A stretch of 64,000 nt of DNA from Rana temporaria (lineage: Eukaryota > Chordata > Amphibia > Anura > Ranidae). Where the stretch lies: positions 276,561,438 through 276,625,437 of the forward strand of contig NC_053492.1 of NCBI RefSeq assembly GCF_905171775.1, given 5' to 3'. The first letter of the stretch is position 1. Each line of letters begins with the position of its first letter. Made by a program: the position numbers and the translations under genes. Positions 34,075-45,718 of the stretch are shown here, piece by piece. Under the pieces are notes generated by a model. The model was not told the DNA's origin. It ran no database searches and worked only from the letters and a program-made list of their open reading frames with translations.

Positions 34075-35298
34075 ATGCAAAAAAATATGGCAGCAATACA
34101 GGAGCCAGGCCAGGCGGGACGAGGGATCACCAGGAGAATCCGATTTAAGGCCACCAACATGACCTTTGAAGAAATGGTGGAGATGGTCCTCATCTTCAAA
34201 GCAGAGGACTATGATGGGAGACATGGGCCATACAAGTACCCGAACAAGGTCAAGGCCGCAATAATGGAGAAGGTGAGGAGGAGTCTCCATCGCAAATTTG
34301 GGGTGAAAAGATCTAAAGAACAGATTAGAAAAAGGTGGTCGGACCTCAAAAAGCGGGAGCCGGAACAAATGAAGCGGATCAGGAGAGTGATTAGAAGAAG
34401 TACGTTTTTAATATATTTATTATTATTTGTTCCGCGCCATGTGTTTTTTATTTCAGGTTGTACTGTATTATGTTTTTCTGCCCAATAATTTGTCGTCAAA
34501 GTCGACGTACATTCGGAACGACAACTCATACGACAAAATATTGTGCATAAAATCAAGAAAATTATGACATTTCACTAAATTTATCGTGAGATCAATATTG
34601 AAATTAATGTAGATGTGCTATTAACAAAATTATATTATTGTTAAATTAAAATATATACAGTAAAAGGAGAGTCTGCTCAGCAGTCGGTGACACATGTGGA
34701 CTCATTTGCATAATCGTTGTCCCCTTTAATAACCCATTTTGGGGTTCACACAGAGGTGAGGTGATCCAGTGTATACTTGGTTGGCTTACATGTTTAAAAG
34801 TAGACCAAAGGTACAAGAAATGTCATGATCTTTGTGAATGCCTACAATCCTGTGTTTTGCCCAGAGGGGTTTTTCGAAACATCAATAGTCCCAGAAATTG
34901 TATAAAGTGAATCATATTCCTCTTTCAGGCCTATAAGCTCTTAAAATCCAGTTTCCATTTTCTTCATTCTCGTAGGGCGTCATGAAGCTTCGACACGGGA
35001 GCACCAAGTCAGCAGGCAAGCCACACCCCCGAGGGATGGTGATGATGCGCAGCCTGCCACCACATCAGGTAAAGTAACATATAACTAACCCAGCTTCAGG
35101 TAATGTAGATGTAGGCCTGCCTAATTTTAATAAATGGTTTTGTCCCACATTTCAGGAGCTGGTGGTGGCTTGGACTTGGACAGGCATACTGTCCAGATGG
35201 TGATAAAAGAAATCTGGGCCTGCAGAGAAGAGGTGGAGGAGATACATCTGGCCAATCGTAAAATAAAAGAACGAACAAGGAGGGTGGAAAAAAAATAA
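34075..35298 (+). CDS. Myb/SANT-like protein of Harbinger element 1, 186 aa (3 exons)
   Basis: Exons are 34075-34399, 34976-35068 and 35156-35298. Both introns are GT-AG and phase 1 (AGAA|GTACGT ... GTAG|GGCGT; TCAG|GTAAAG ... TTCAG|GAGCT). Residues about 23-105 form a Myb/SANT-like domain of the kind usual in the second Harbinger gene: FKATNMTFEEMVEMV, DYDGRHGPYKYPNK, VKRSKEQIRKRWSDLKKREP. The tail (EIWACREEVEEIHLANRKIKERTRR) is a predicted coiled coil. In characterised Harbinger elements the Myb-like protein binds the ends and helps bring transposase into the nucleus. ATGs at 34075 and 34087 are both possible starts. Convergent with the transposase gene. The spliced frame is open. Confidence 0.82.
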
Positions 35299-35369
35299 AA
35301 AAAATTAATAGATGTTTTGGGGAGAGTCTGAATGTTCCGAAAAAAGTTTGTGAAACCAAAAAAAAAAAC

Positions 35370-36090
35370 AGATTTAAGAGTATTTAATAAAAAAAAAAAA
35401 AAAAAAAAATAACAAAACAAGATTTTGATGATTATTTAATAAAAAAAAAACCAAAAAAATAACAAAACAAGATTTTGATGATTATTTAATCAAAAAAAAA
35501 AACAAAAAAAATAACAAAACAAGATTTTGATGATTATTTAATAAAAAAAAAGACAAAAAAATTAAAAAACAAGATTTTGATGATTATTTAATCAAAAAAA
35601 ATAAAAAAATAACAAAACAAGATTTTGATGATTATTTAATAAAAAAAAACAAAAAAAAATAAAAAAAACAAGATTTTGATGATTATTTAATCAAAAAAAA
35701 AAAAAAAAAAAGATTTTTGTATATTGTATGATCAAAAAAGAAAAAAAAATGATTTTTGTATATTGTATGATCAAAAAAGAAAAAAAAAAGAAAAACATGA
35801 TTTTTGTATATTGTATGATCAAAAAAGAATAAAAAAAAGAAAAAAATGATTTTTGTATATTGTATGATCAAAAAAGAAAAAAAAAAAGAAAAAAATGATT
35901 TTTGTATATTGTATGATCAAAAAAGAAAAAAAAAAGAAAAAAAATATTTTTGTATATTGTATGATCAAAAAAGAAAAAAAAAAAAGAAAAAAATTATTTT
36001 TGTATATTGTATGATCAAAAAAGAAAAAAAAAAGAAAAAAATGATTTTTGGATATTGTATGATCAAAAAAAGAAAAAAAAAATATTTTGG
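35370..36090. repeat. A-rich tandem arrays between convergent genes
   Basis: The first array (35370-35700) has about six units of roughly 58 bp with aagattttgatgattattta plus A-runs. The second (35705-36090) has about nine units of roughly 40-47 bp with gatttttgtatattgtatga tcaaaaaag plus A-runs. They begin directly after the Myb-like stop codon and fill most of the space to the transposase 3' end. Open frames on both strands here are low-complexity noise. Confidence 0.92.
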
Positions 36091-36339
36091 GGGTATTTGG
36101 TAAACCCAAAAAAAATTCTGTCAGAAAATAAATTGCTTTTGAACCTGAAAAAAGTGTGTGGGGTTTTTCTTAAAATACGTATATTTTCTATGTGTTTTGT
36201 TTGGGGGTCACCTGGGAAATGTTTGCTAGTTGATAATGAAAATACACTTAGTTACACTTAGTAAACAACTACAAGCAACACAAGCAAGACATAACAAGTT
36301 TTTTAAACATATTTGAATTTATTTTTTCTAAAGTAAAAA

Positions 36340-38434
36340 TTACGGCAAATTGCCTTGAGATGGTATTGCCCCCCTACCCATGAAATAGTCCATGTATTTG
36401 TCCCGCACTTCACGGGCACTCAGGGGGGGCAGTCCTGTGTGGCCAGCTTCAAGGCCCGGCAAAGTTTCTGCTGGAGACAAAAGTTGTGCCTCGGGCCCAA
36501 CCAGGGCCATATAAGTAGGAGATTGTCTCCGCAAAAAATTGTGTAGTATGCAGCATGCAAAAATAATTGTATTCCACTTATATTCCGCCATGTGGAGAGA
36601 GGTGAGGAAAAGGCGGAACCGGCTGGCCATGATGCCGAAAGCATTCTCAACCACTCTACGTGCTCGGCCCAGCCGGAAATTAAAGACACTCCTCTCTGGG
36701 GTGAGGGTGCGCTGAGGGTATGGCCTCATAAGATGGGGTCCCAGGGCAAACGCTTCATCAGCCAGGAAAACAAATGGCAGGCCTTCTACATTCTGGTCAT
36801 CCGGTGGCAATGACAGATCCTCATCCTGAAGGCGAAGCGCAAACTCCGTCTGCCTGAAGGCTCCCCCATCCGATATCCGTCCGTTCATCCCGACATCCAC
36901 AAAAAGGAATTCGTACTGTGCTGACACCACCGCCATCAGCACAATACTGTTGAACCCCTTATAGTTAAAGAACTGGGATCCCGAACGGGGTGGAGGCACG
37001 ATGCGGACGTGCTTCCCGTCGATGGCTCCCCCGCAGTTGGGGAAGTTCCAACGGGTCTGGAAGTCCAAAGCCACAGACTGCCACTCCTGTGGTGTGGACG
37101 GAAGCTGGGGAAGAAAAAATAAAAAAATTAGCCACATAACCTTGCAAGCAGATTAGACAAAGACATTATAAGCATTATAACATTTCTGGGAACTAGCATA
37201 TTATATATAAATATATTTAGACAATTAGCACATTAAACACCCCCTCTGATGGGCCAGTGCCCAAGTTTGGGGGAGGGCTAGATGAGTTTGGGAGTCCAAA
37301 AAATAATATAATTAGGATTATTGGTGAACATAGACTTTACCACACATTTGGGAGGGGAGAGCTAGATGAGTTTGGGAGTCCAAAAAAAAAAAAAATTAAT
37401 ATTGGTGAACATAGACTTTACCACACATTTGGGAGGGGAGGGCTAGATGAGTTTGGGAGTCCAAAAATAAAAAAATATATATATTTAATATTGGTGAACA
37501 TAGACTTTACCACACATTTGGGAGGGGAGGGCTAGATGAGTTTGGGAGTCCAAAAAAAATATATATATATTTAATATTGGTGAACATAGACTTTACCACA
37601 CATTTGGGAGGGGAGGGCTAGATGAGTTTGGGAGTCCAAAAAAAAAAAAAAAGATTTAATATTGGTGAACATAGACTTTACCACACATTTGGGAGGGGAG
37701 GGGGGGGGACATTACAATGGATATAACACAATACATTGGGAGGTAACTAGACTAGGTAGGTTGGGGCCCAGGATAGCATGTTGGGGAGGTAAGTGATGGG
37801 AAATATGCATGTAGGCCAAAAAAGGGGCATCAATAAAGTTTACAGCATGCATAGGGGCAAAGGGGACATTCACAGCATATTCCAGACATGGTAATTAGGG
37901 AAGGAGGAGATAACTACAAGACATTAGCATACATTATAGACATAAAATGGGATATTAAAGGAGAAAACTTACCCTCATATATTCCTCCTGCAGAACCTGG
38001 ATGATGGCAGAGCAGGTGTCAGGAATGATGAGGCCCAGAGCCTGGGGGGAGATGCCCGTCGAGAACTTTAAGTCCTGAAGGCTTCTCCCAGTTGCCAGAT
38101 AACGGAGGGTGGCAACTAGCCTCTGCTCAGCACTGATGGCTTCCCGCATAACGGTGTCCTGCCTGGTAATATAGGGGGACACCAAAGCCAACAGGTGCTG
38201 AAAGACAGGATCAGACATCCTCAGGAAATTCCTGTAATCAACAGGATTATTTTCCTGAAGCTCCCGCAGCAAAGGCATGTGAGAGAATTGGTTCCTACGG
38301 AGCAACCAATTCTTGGTCCATGAACGCGTCCTCCTCCTGTTCATGAACTCCTCATCGTCTAGGTCATAAACAAACAGACCTACACACATAAGATGCTGAG
38401 CACGAAGTCGGCGACGACTAGGTGCCTGCAACAT
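36340..38434 (-). CDS. HARBI1-like DDE transposase of Harbinger element 1, 408 aa (2 exons)
   Basis: Exon 1 is 38434-37973 (154 codons) and exon 2 is 37104-36340 (254 codons plus stop), joined in phase 0 (ATGAGG|GTAAGT ... CCCCAG|CTTCCG). The transposase cuts and joins element ends. The N-terminal half has the helix-turn-helix region usual for this family (AISAEQRLVATLRYLATGRS, FSTGISPQALGLII). Exon 2 is the DDE nuclease: Asp183 in GGAIDGKHV, Asp270 in FLADEAF, Glu307 in RRVVENAFG, followed by FACCILHNFLRR. The start is set at ATG 38434; frame continues upstream without another ATG. All key residues are present. The stop is followed by a minus-strand AATAAA near 36324. The intron carries a tandem repeat. 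Confidence 0.9.
37255..37700. repeat. Tandem repeat in transposase intron, about 85-95 bp unit
   Basis: Five units of ttggtgaacatagactttac + cacacatttgggaggggag + ggctagatgagtttgggagt, each ending in an A-run or AT-run. The array lies within the single intron of the transposase gene (37105-37972). Confidence 0.93.
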
Positions 38435-39199
38435 GGCTACAAGGCTAGGAACGAACGACAAATCAGAATTGCACGAAACAGACCGCAGTGAAGAACAGCA
38501 AGACCTATGAAGAACGACCCTGACAATGAAAAACGCGGGGACAGGACCGCAATGTTAAACAATACGACCTGACCGCACGTCCCGATTGCCTAGATACGAC
38601 CCCCACAAGTACAAACTGAACGGCAGAGATCAATCTGAAAGCACAAAGACTGAAAATCACGAATCGTCACTCACCAAACTTTTACTAACACGCGTAAACA
38701 CGGAATCAGCAAAAGGAGCCCCAAGGGTGGCGCCAACAAAATCAAACCTCCCCTTTATAGTCGCGTCATACGTGGTGAGCGTCACCGCGCTGGAGAACGA
38801 CCAAATTGTTGTCTGTTACGTGTGTACGCTAAGCAAGCCTGTCGAGCTTCTCGACAAGTCCAACAAGGAACTCGACGAGGAACTCGATGTGCTTGGCACG
38901 TCGAGTTCCTCGGCCGTGTGTACGAGGCCTCACAGGAGTTTGGGAAAGCCATTTAATATGGATGTTTACAATGGTCAGTTTGTATTCTTATGATTCTCAA
39001 AAAAAATGTTTAACCTGGATTTAGGCTTTTTAATTTGTTTATCTTTTACTTTGAATTTACTTAAAAGTTATTAGTCCATCTATGGATATCCTGTCCACAA
39101 GGTGAAAACACTGCTGTTCAATTTTACTCAATATACAACAACATTGTCACCAGTGGCGGCTGGTGCTCCAAATTTTTTGGGGGGCGCAAACAAACTGAA

Positions 39200-41575
39200 A
39201 AAAAAACCCATCAATTGCAGCCACTGTGCCCATCAAACGCAGCTACTGTGCCCAAACTCAGCTACTTTACCCATCAATTGCCTCCACTGTGCCATCAAAC
39301 GCAGCCACTGTCACTGTGCCCATCAAACACAGCCACTGTCACTGTGCCCATCAACTGCAGCCACTGTCACTGTGCCCATCAAACGTAGCCACTGTCACTG
39401 TGCCCATCAAACACAGCCACTGAGCCCATCAAGCGCAACCATTGTGCCATCAAATGCAGCGACTTTGCCCATCATTTGCCTCCACTGTGCCATAATAAAC
39501 GCAGCCACTGTCACTGTGCCCATCAAACGCAGCCACTGTCACTGTGCCCATCAAACGCAGCCACTGAGCCCATCAAGCACAACCATTGTGCCATCAAATG
39601 CAGCCACTGTGCCCATCAAATGCAGCCACTTTGCCCATCAAGCTCAGCCACTGTGCCCATCAAGCACAGCCATTGTGCCATTAAACGCAGCCACTGTGCC
39701 ATTAAACGCAGCCACTGTGCCCATCAAATGCAGCCACTGTGCCCATCAAACGCAGCTACTGTGCCATCAAACGCAGCCATTGTGCCATAAAACGCAGTCA
39801 CTGTGCCATCAAATGCAGCCACTGTGCCCATCAAGCTCAGCCACTGTGCCCATCAAGCACAGCCATTGTGCCATTAAACACAGCCACTGTGCCCATCAAA
39901 TGCAGCCACTGTGCCCATCAAACGCAGCTACTGTGCCCAAACAAAGCTACTGTGCCCAAACAAAGCCACTTTGCCCATCAATTGCCTCCACTGTGCCCAT
40001 CAAGTGCAGCCACTGTGCCCATCAAATGCAGCCACTGTGCCCATCAAGCTCAGCCACTGTGCCCCTCAAGCTCAGCCACTGTGCCCATCAAGCGCAGCCA
40101 TTGTGCCATCAAACGCAGTCACTGTGCCATCAAATGCAGCCACTGTGCCCAAACGCAGCTACTTTTCCCATCAATTGCCTCCACTGTGCCATCAAACGCA
40201 GCCACTGTGCCCATCAAGCGCAGCAACTGTGCCATCAAACGCAGCCACTATGCCCATCAAACGCAGCCACTGTGCCCATCAAACGCAGCCACTGTGCCCA
40301 TCAAGTGCAGCCACTGTGCCCATCAAGTGCAGCCACTGTGCCCATCAAGTGCAGCCACTGTGCCCATCAAACGCAGCCACTGTGCCCTTCCAGTGCCACC
40401 TCTGTGCCCATCAAGTGCAATCACTGTGCCCATCAAACGGAGCCACTGTGCCCATCAAGCACAGTCACTGTGCCCCATCAAATGATGCCAGTGTGCCCAT
40501 GTCAGGGACTCTGTACTGTGACATGCTGTGTATACAGTGGGGGAGGGGTCTCTTAGCATGCTGTCAGCATTCTCACATGTCTCAGTGTAGCACACACACA
40601 GGCAGACATGTACAACCCCCCCACTGTGCCCATCAAACGCAGCTACTGTGCCCAAACTCAGCTACTTTGCCCATCAATTGCCTCCACTGTGCCATCAAAC
40701 GCAGCCACTGTCACTGTGCCCATCAAACACAGCCACTGTCACTGTGCCCATTAAACGCAGCCACTGTCACTGTGCCCATCAAACACAGCCACTGTCACTG
40801 TGCCCATTAAACGCAGCCACTGTCACTGTGCCCATCAAACGCAGCCACTGTCACTGTGCCCATCAAACACAGCCACTGTCACTGTGCCCATTAAACGCAG
40901 CCACTGTCACTGTACACATCAAACCCAGCCACTGTCACTGTGCCCATCAAACACAGCCACTGAGCCCATCAAGCGCAACCATTGTGCCATCAAATGCAGC
41001 GACTTTGCCCATCAATTGCCTCCACTGTGCCATAAAAAACGCAGCCACTGTCACTATGCCCATCAAACGCAGCCACTGTCACTGTGCCCATCAAACACAG
41101 CCACTGAGCCCATCAAGCGCAACCATTGTGCCATCAAATGCAGCGACTTTGCCCATCAATTGCCTCCACTGTGCCATAAAAAACGCAGCCACTGTCACTG
41201 TGCCCATCAAACGCAGCCACTGTCACTGTGCCCATCAAACACAGCCACTGAGCCCATCAAGCGCAACCATTGTGCCATCAAATGCAGCCACTGTGCCCAT
41301 CAAACACAGCCACTGTGCCCATCAAGTGCAGCCTCTGTGCCCATCCAGTGCCACCTCTGTGCCCATCAAGTGCAATCACTGTGCCCATCAAACGCAGCCA
41401 CTGTGCCCATCAAGCGCAGCCACTGTGCCCCATCAAATGATGCCAGTGTGCCCATGTCAGGGACTCTGTACTGTGACATGCTGTGTATACAGTGGGGGAG
41501 GGGTCTCTTAGCATGCTGTCAGCATTCTCACATGTCTCAGTGTAGCACACACACAGGCAGACATGTACAACAACC
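39200..41575. repeat. 22-bp satellite with higher-order structure
   Basis: The basic unit is CAGCCACTGTGCCCATCAAACG (given here only as the consensus; single units vary), often with an extra 6-bp ACTGTC insertion. Higher-order blocks with gcaaccattgtgcc, gcgactttgcccatcaattg and cctccactgtgcc recur at about 39415, 40965, 41100 and 41240. A non-satellite spacer, tcagggactctgtactgtga and onward through cagacatgtacaa, occurs twice (40482-40620 and 41437-41575), 955 bp apart. All three frames are open over long stretches (up to 484 codons), which is a product of the repeat. Confidence 0.95.
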
Positions 41576-42186
41576 CCCCCCCCCTCCGGACTTGTTCACA
41601 GCCACACATTCCAAGCAGGGAGGTTAGGGAGAGGGGGGAAGTGGAGAAAGTGAAAGTGCAAAGCTGCCCACACATTGCTGGCTTCATTATCTCACCTCTC
41701 TATAACACACAGTGCACTTGTTCCCGATCCCTTACTCTCACTGTCCTCTACGTAGACGGGCAGAGGCTGACAGTTCCACACTCACACAAACTTACTGTGA
41801 TCCGTGACCTCGCTGCTGCTGGCTGCTCCAGGGAAATTCAGTCCCATGTTGTGAAGGGTCAGCGATCCCCAGGGTGGGATAAGCTTCAGTCCATTCCACG
41901 GGTCCCTTACTGTCTACAATCCATAGCACACTAGCGCAGTGAGCTGGGAAACCGGAAGAGGAGAATCGAAAAGCACCGCCCACCATTCTCCGATCCCTGC
42001 CAATAGGAATAATGCACTAGAAGACGGAGACAAATCACTGTAGAGTGGGGAGTGTTTAGGGCGCATAGCTTGCGCCCTGCACACGCCCTTTACACGGGCA
42101 AATCAGCTTTCCAGCTTGCAATCAGCTGATTGCAAGCTGGGAAGCTTCCCATAGACCGCCGCATGTCCGGAGCCTGGTCATTCTGA
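41576..42186. other. Unique part of the hAT element, non-coding
   Basis: No coding frame of recognisable type. It contains gcgcatagcttgcgccctgc-like sequence near 42061, resembling gggcgc-rich inner ends of hAT elements. An inverted pair is at 42105-42141 (gctttccagcttgcaatcag / tgattgcaagctgggaagc). Confidence 0.5.
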
Positions 42187-42675
42187 GGCCTTGTACTCAC
42201 GACCGGATCTGTCCGCTGAAAACTGTCTGCCGGACAGTTTCCGGCGAACAAGGCTGATTTTTGTTTTGTTCCGCTGGCTTGTACACACCAGCGGACCAAA
42301 TTCCCGTTGTACCGGAACGCGTGCACGTAAACCACGTACGACGTCACTATAAAGGGGAAGACCAAAGTTAATGGCGCCGCCCTCTGTTCCTCTTTTGCTA
42401 GTTACGGGTTTGCTTGTGTTAGTGAAGGTTTGGTTAGAGCTGATTCGCGCTTCTCGGTCTCCACGCTTTGACAGCGTGTATTCACGGGTTCAGTGAGTGT
42501 GCTTGCGGGATCGTAGTTGTCATTCGGCTATAGGCTAGCAGGTTGTTTCTGCTTTTGCAGTTGCATCCTGTGCGCTCGTATCTGTTTGTCACGCGTTCCT
42601 CGCAGGTAGTGCTGGATTTGCGAGTGCTTTCTGTTGGAGTGTGTTCTTGACTGACCAGCCGGCCGGTTTGAAGCC

Positions 42676-44375
42676 ATGATGGAGCAGCAGCGTCAATTTT
42701 CGCGAGTTGGTGCTGTTTATGGGATGGCTGCTGGACATGTTCATCATTCCAGTACTTTGGCCAGAAACAGGGGGCGGAGGCGTTTCTGGACCAAGAATTG
42801 GTTGCGCCAGCGTGACCAGTTCTCACATATGCCTCTGCTTAGGGAACTCCAGGAGAATAATCCTAATGACTTTAGGAATTTTCTCCGCATGACGGACCCC
42901 GTATTCAACAGTCTGCTGGATGTTCTGTCCCCCTATATCACGAGGCAGGACACTGTGATGCGCCAAGCCATCACGGCCGAGCAGAGGCTTATTGCCACGT
43001 TGCGGTACCTGGCGACTGGGAGGAGCCTGCAGGACCTCAAGTTCTCGACAGGCATCTCTCCGCAGGCGCTTGGGGTCATCATACCGGACACGTGTGCTGC
43101 CATCATCAAAGTTCTGCAGGAGGAGTATATTAAGGTAAGTTACCTCATTTTAACCTCACAATGTGGCTGTAATAATGTGGGCAACTAACTTTTTGGTTAA
43201 ATTCCTAGATATGCTGTGTGTTTAACTAACGTTCCCTTTTCTCCATATGCATGTTGATATAAGCTTTCCATGTTTTATTCTTGGCCTACCTGCATATTTG
43301 TCCCTTACCCAATATTAACCTGTCCAGCATGCTATCCTAGGGACAAACCCACCTTGCCAATTTTTCTAACAGGACTTTTTGGTTTTTGTGTTCCAACCCC
43401 CCCCCCCCCCCTTAAAACTTTTTTTATTCCCCATTAGAGGGCTGTGGAGTCTCTTAATTAAGTGGCCCTATATATTTCATTCCCCAAATTCGCCCTGCAC
43501 ATTTTTGAAATGCAATTTTAACACTGTGAAGTAGCACAAGGATGCTTGTAGGATTATGTTTTGAATGTTTATGTGCCAAAGTACTAAATCTCTTTATTTG
43601 TTTGTCCCCACAGCTACCCTCCACACCACAGGAATGGCAGTCTGTGGCTTCCCAATTTGCCCAGCAGTGGGATTTCCCCAACTGCGGTGGAGCAATAGAT
43701 GGGAAACACGTCCGCATAGTGCCCCCACCCCACTCGGGGTCCTACTATTATAACTACAAGGGTTATCATAGTATTGTGTTGATGGCGGTGGTGTCGGCAC
43801 AGTATGAGTTTCTATATGTGGACGTGGGGAAGAACGGCCGGATGTCTGATGGGGGAGTGTTCGCACGGACTGATTTCTATGATCGTCTCCAAGCTGGTGG
43901 TCTGGCATTGCCACCAGATGAAGATAATGTGGAAGGACTTCCGTTTGTGTTCCTAGCGGACGAGGCTTTCGGGCTTGGTCCTCACCTCATGCGGCCTTTT
44001 CCCCAGAGGACCCTCACCTCAGAGAGGAGTGTGTTTAATTATCGGTTGGCCAGGGCTCGGAGGGTAGTCGAGAATGCCTTTGGGATACTCACCAACCGGT
44101 TCCGCCTGTTCAGGACATCGATACACTTGGCGGAATATAAATTGAACATCATTGTATTTGCCTGCTGCATTTTGCACAACTTTTTACGCAGGCACTCCCA
44201 GACGTACCTACCCGACATCGGTTCTGAGGCAAGACTACCCTCAGATCCCCTTCCCGGGCTGGACACTGGTCGCGCTGGCTTGGCCCCCCAATCAGCTTGT
44301 GAGGTACGCGACAAATATGTTGAGTACTTCATGGGTCGGGGGGCCATTGCTATGCCAGATCATATTTCTTTCTAA
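42676..44375 (+). CDS. HARBI1-like DDE transposase of Harbinger element 2, 406 aa (2 exons)
   Basis: Exon 1 is 42676-43134 (153 codons) and exon 2 is 43614-44375 (253 codons plus stop), joined in phase 0 (ATTAAG|GTAAGT ... CCACAG|CTACCC). It is closely similar to the element 1 transposase along its whole length: the helix-turn-helix region ITAEQRLIATLRYLATGRS, then Asp182 in GGAIDGKHV, Asp269 in FLADEAF and Glu306 in RRVVENAFG. Two adjacent ATGs occur at 42676 and 42679, and the first is chosen. AATAAA follows the stop at about 44410. The frame is complete, so this copy could still supply transposase to MITEs with matching ends. The intron here has no tandem array, in contrast to element 1. 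Confidence 0.9.
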
Positions 44376-45718
44376 TTCGGCCCCCAAAAGAAAGGAATAT
44401 TCTCAGAACTAATAAATAATTAGACCATTGGACTTTATACAGTTGTTTGTCATTAATGCTTTTTCTCTTTTTATCTGTCTTCCTGGTTCTCAAACTAACT
44501 TCTGCACTTATAGTGCAAAATTTAGTTCTCCACTTTTATTAAATAACCACATTTGCACAGTATTCACTCATCTACAAACAGGGTATTGAGTCTAGAAATA
44601 AGAAGCCACTCCATTTTCAAATTTTGAGGTCAAGCTTTTTAATTTCTGCTTGTTCATGACCACAACAATGTTTTTATTTTTTTTTCAGTACTCCCTGCTT
44701 TTGGACTTAGGAGTCTACAATAGTTTTGGTCCTTTTTGTAGTATTTTTTTATGTAATTTAACCAAAAATATTCTCAAGAATATACATTTTTTAACAAGTT
44801 CACAGTTTTGGTTATCAAATATAGTTCTATTTATTTTTTACATAGATATATATATATATATATATATAATGTCGTAAAACTTTTGCCAATAAACTCCAAA
44901 AATAGAGAGATATATATATAGAATATTTTTGTTGGGGTGTTTACCGCCTTTTTTTTTTCTTTTTTGCCTTTTTTTTTAGCTAAAAATCCTCTATTTGTTA
45001 GTTTTTCCTTTTGTTTCACGAAAATCAAAAATCTTTTTGTTAAATATTTTTTTTTTCTTATTAATTTTTGTTTTTTCTATTTTTTCACAAATATACATAA
45101 TTTTTTGTTTTTTCTTTTTTTCTTTTTTTCTTGTTTAATTTCGAATAATGTTTTTATTGTTTTTTAAATACGATTTTTTTTTTGGAGATTTTGGTGTCAA
45201 ATCTCGACTTCACTAAATTTATTATTTTTAGAGATATATAATTATATATATATCTATATATTTTTTTTGGTGTTTATTCTTTGATTGTTTATGGTATAAA
45301 CTTTATAGTATCCAAAAATTAACAAAATGGACAAACAAAAGAACTTAAACCTTATAAAAATATAAGAATTCACAACAGCAGTCAGTCATGGTGTGCTTTC
45401 ACACTGGAACACGCCAAAATTTGAAGATGCACACATTCAGTGAAAACTCGCCAAATGTCATTGGTTCAACAGACAAATGGCCACATGTGCTATCTGACAT
45501 CATGGGTGATCAATGTCTGTGTTTTGTGGGATCAAACCCTTCCTCTCAACTACTTGAGGAGCGAGGAGGGGGTTGGACCCACAAAGCACAGACACTAGAT
45601 ATTCTGTGATGGCAGATAGCACATGTTGGCACACTGTGTGTGCATCTTCAAATTTTGGCGTATTCATTATTAAAACAGTTAAAATGGTTGTGGGGGCGGG
45701 GGATGGGCGGGGGGTGTT

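Larger units (their letters stand above)
29740..38929. mobile_element. Harbinger element 1, 9.19 kb, three genes
   Basis: The left end GGCCTCGTACACACGAC and right end GTGTGTACGAGGCC are perfect inverted repeats over the outer 14 bases. They are flanked by TGA (left) and TCA (right), TNA-type trinucleotides that are not identical. Inside lie a MADF gene (minus, 30745-32803), a Myb/SANT-like gene (plus, 34075-35298) and a DDE transposase (minus, 36340-38434), all with open spliced frames. Subterminal tcgtcgagaaactcg hairpins mirror tcgacgaggaactcg at the other end. A 419-bp TTAA MITE and three tandem-repeat arrays have accumulated in non-coding parts. Element 2 (42187-50605) has the same organisation in inverse orientation. 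Confidence 0.9.

Noticed and set aside
39102..40556. 484-codon frame with Cys/His repeats resembling zinc fingers
   Set aside because: All three plus-strand frames are open because of the 22-bp satellite with in-frame variants; spacing does not fit C2H2 fingers.
39200..41575. CRISPR-like array of regularly spaced repeats
   Set aside because: No unique spacers; units are contiguous, degenerate and in a vertebrate genome.
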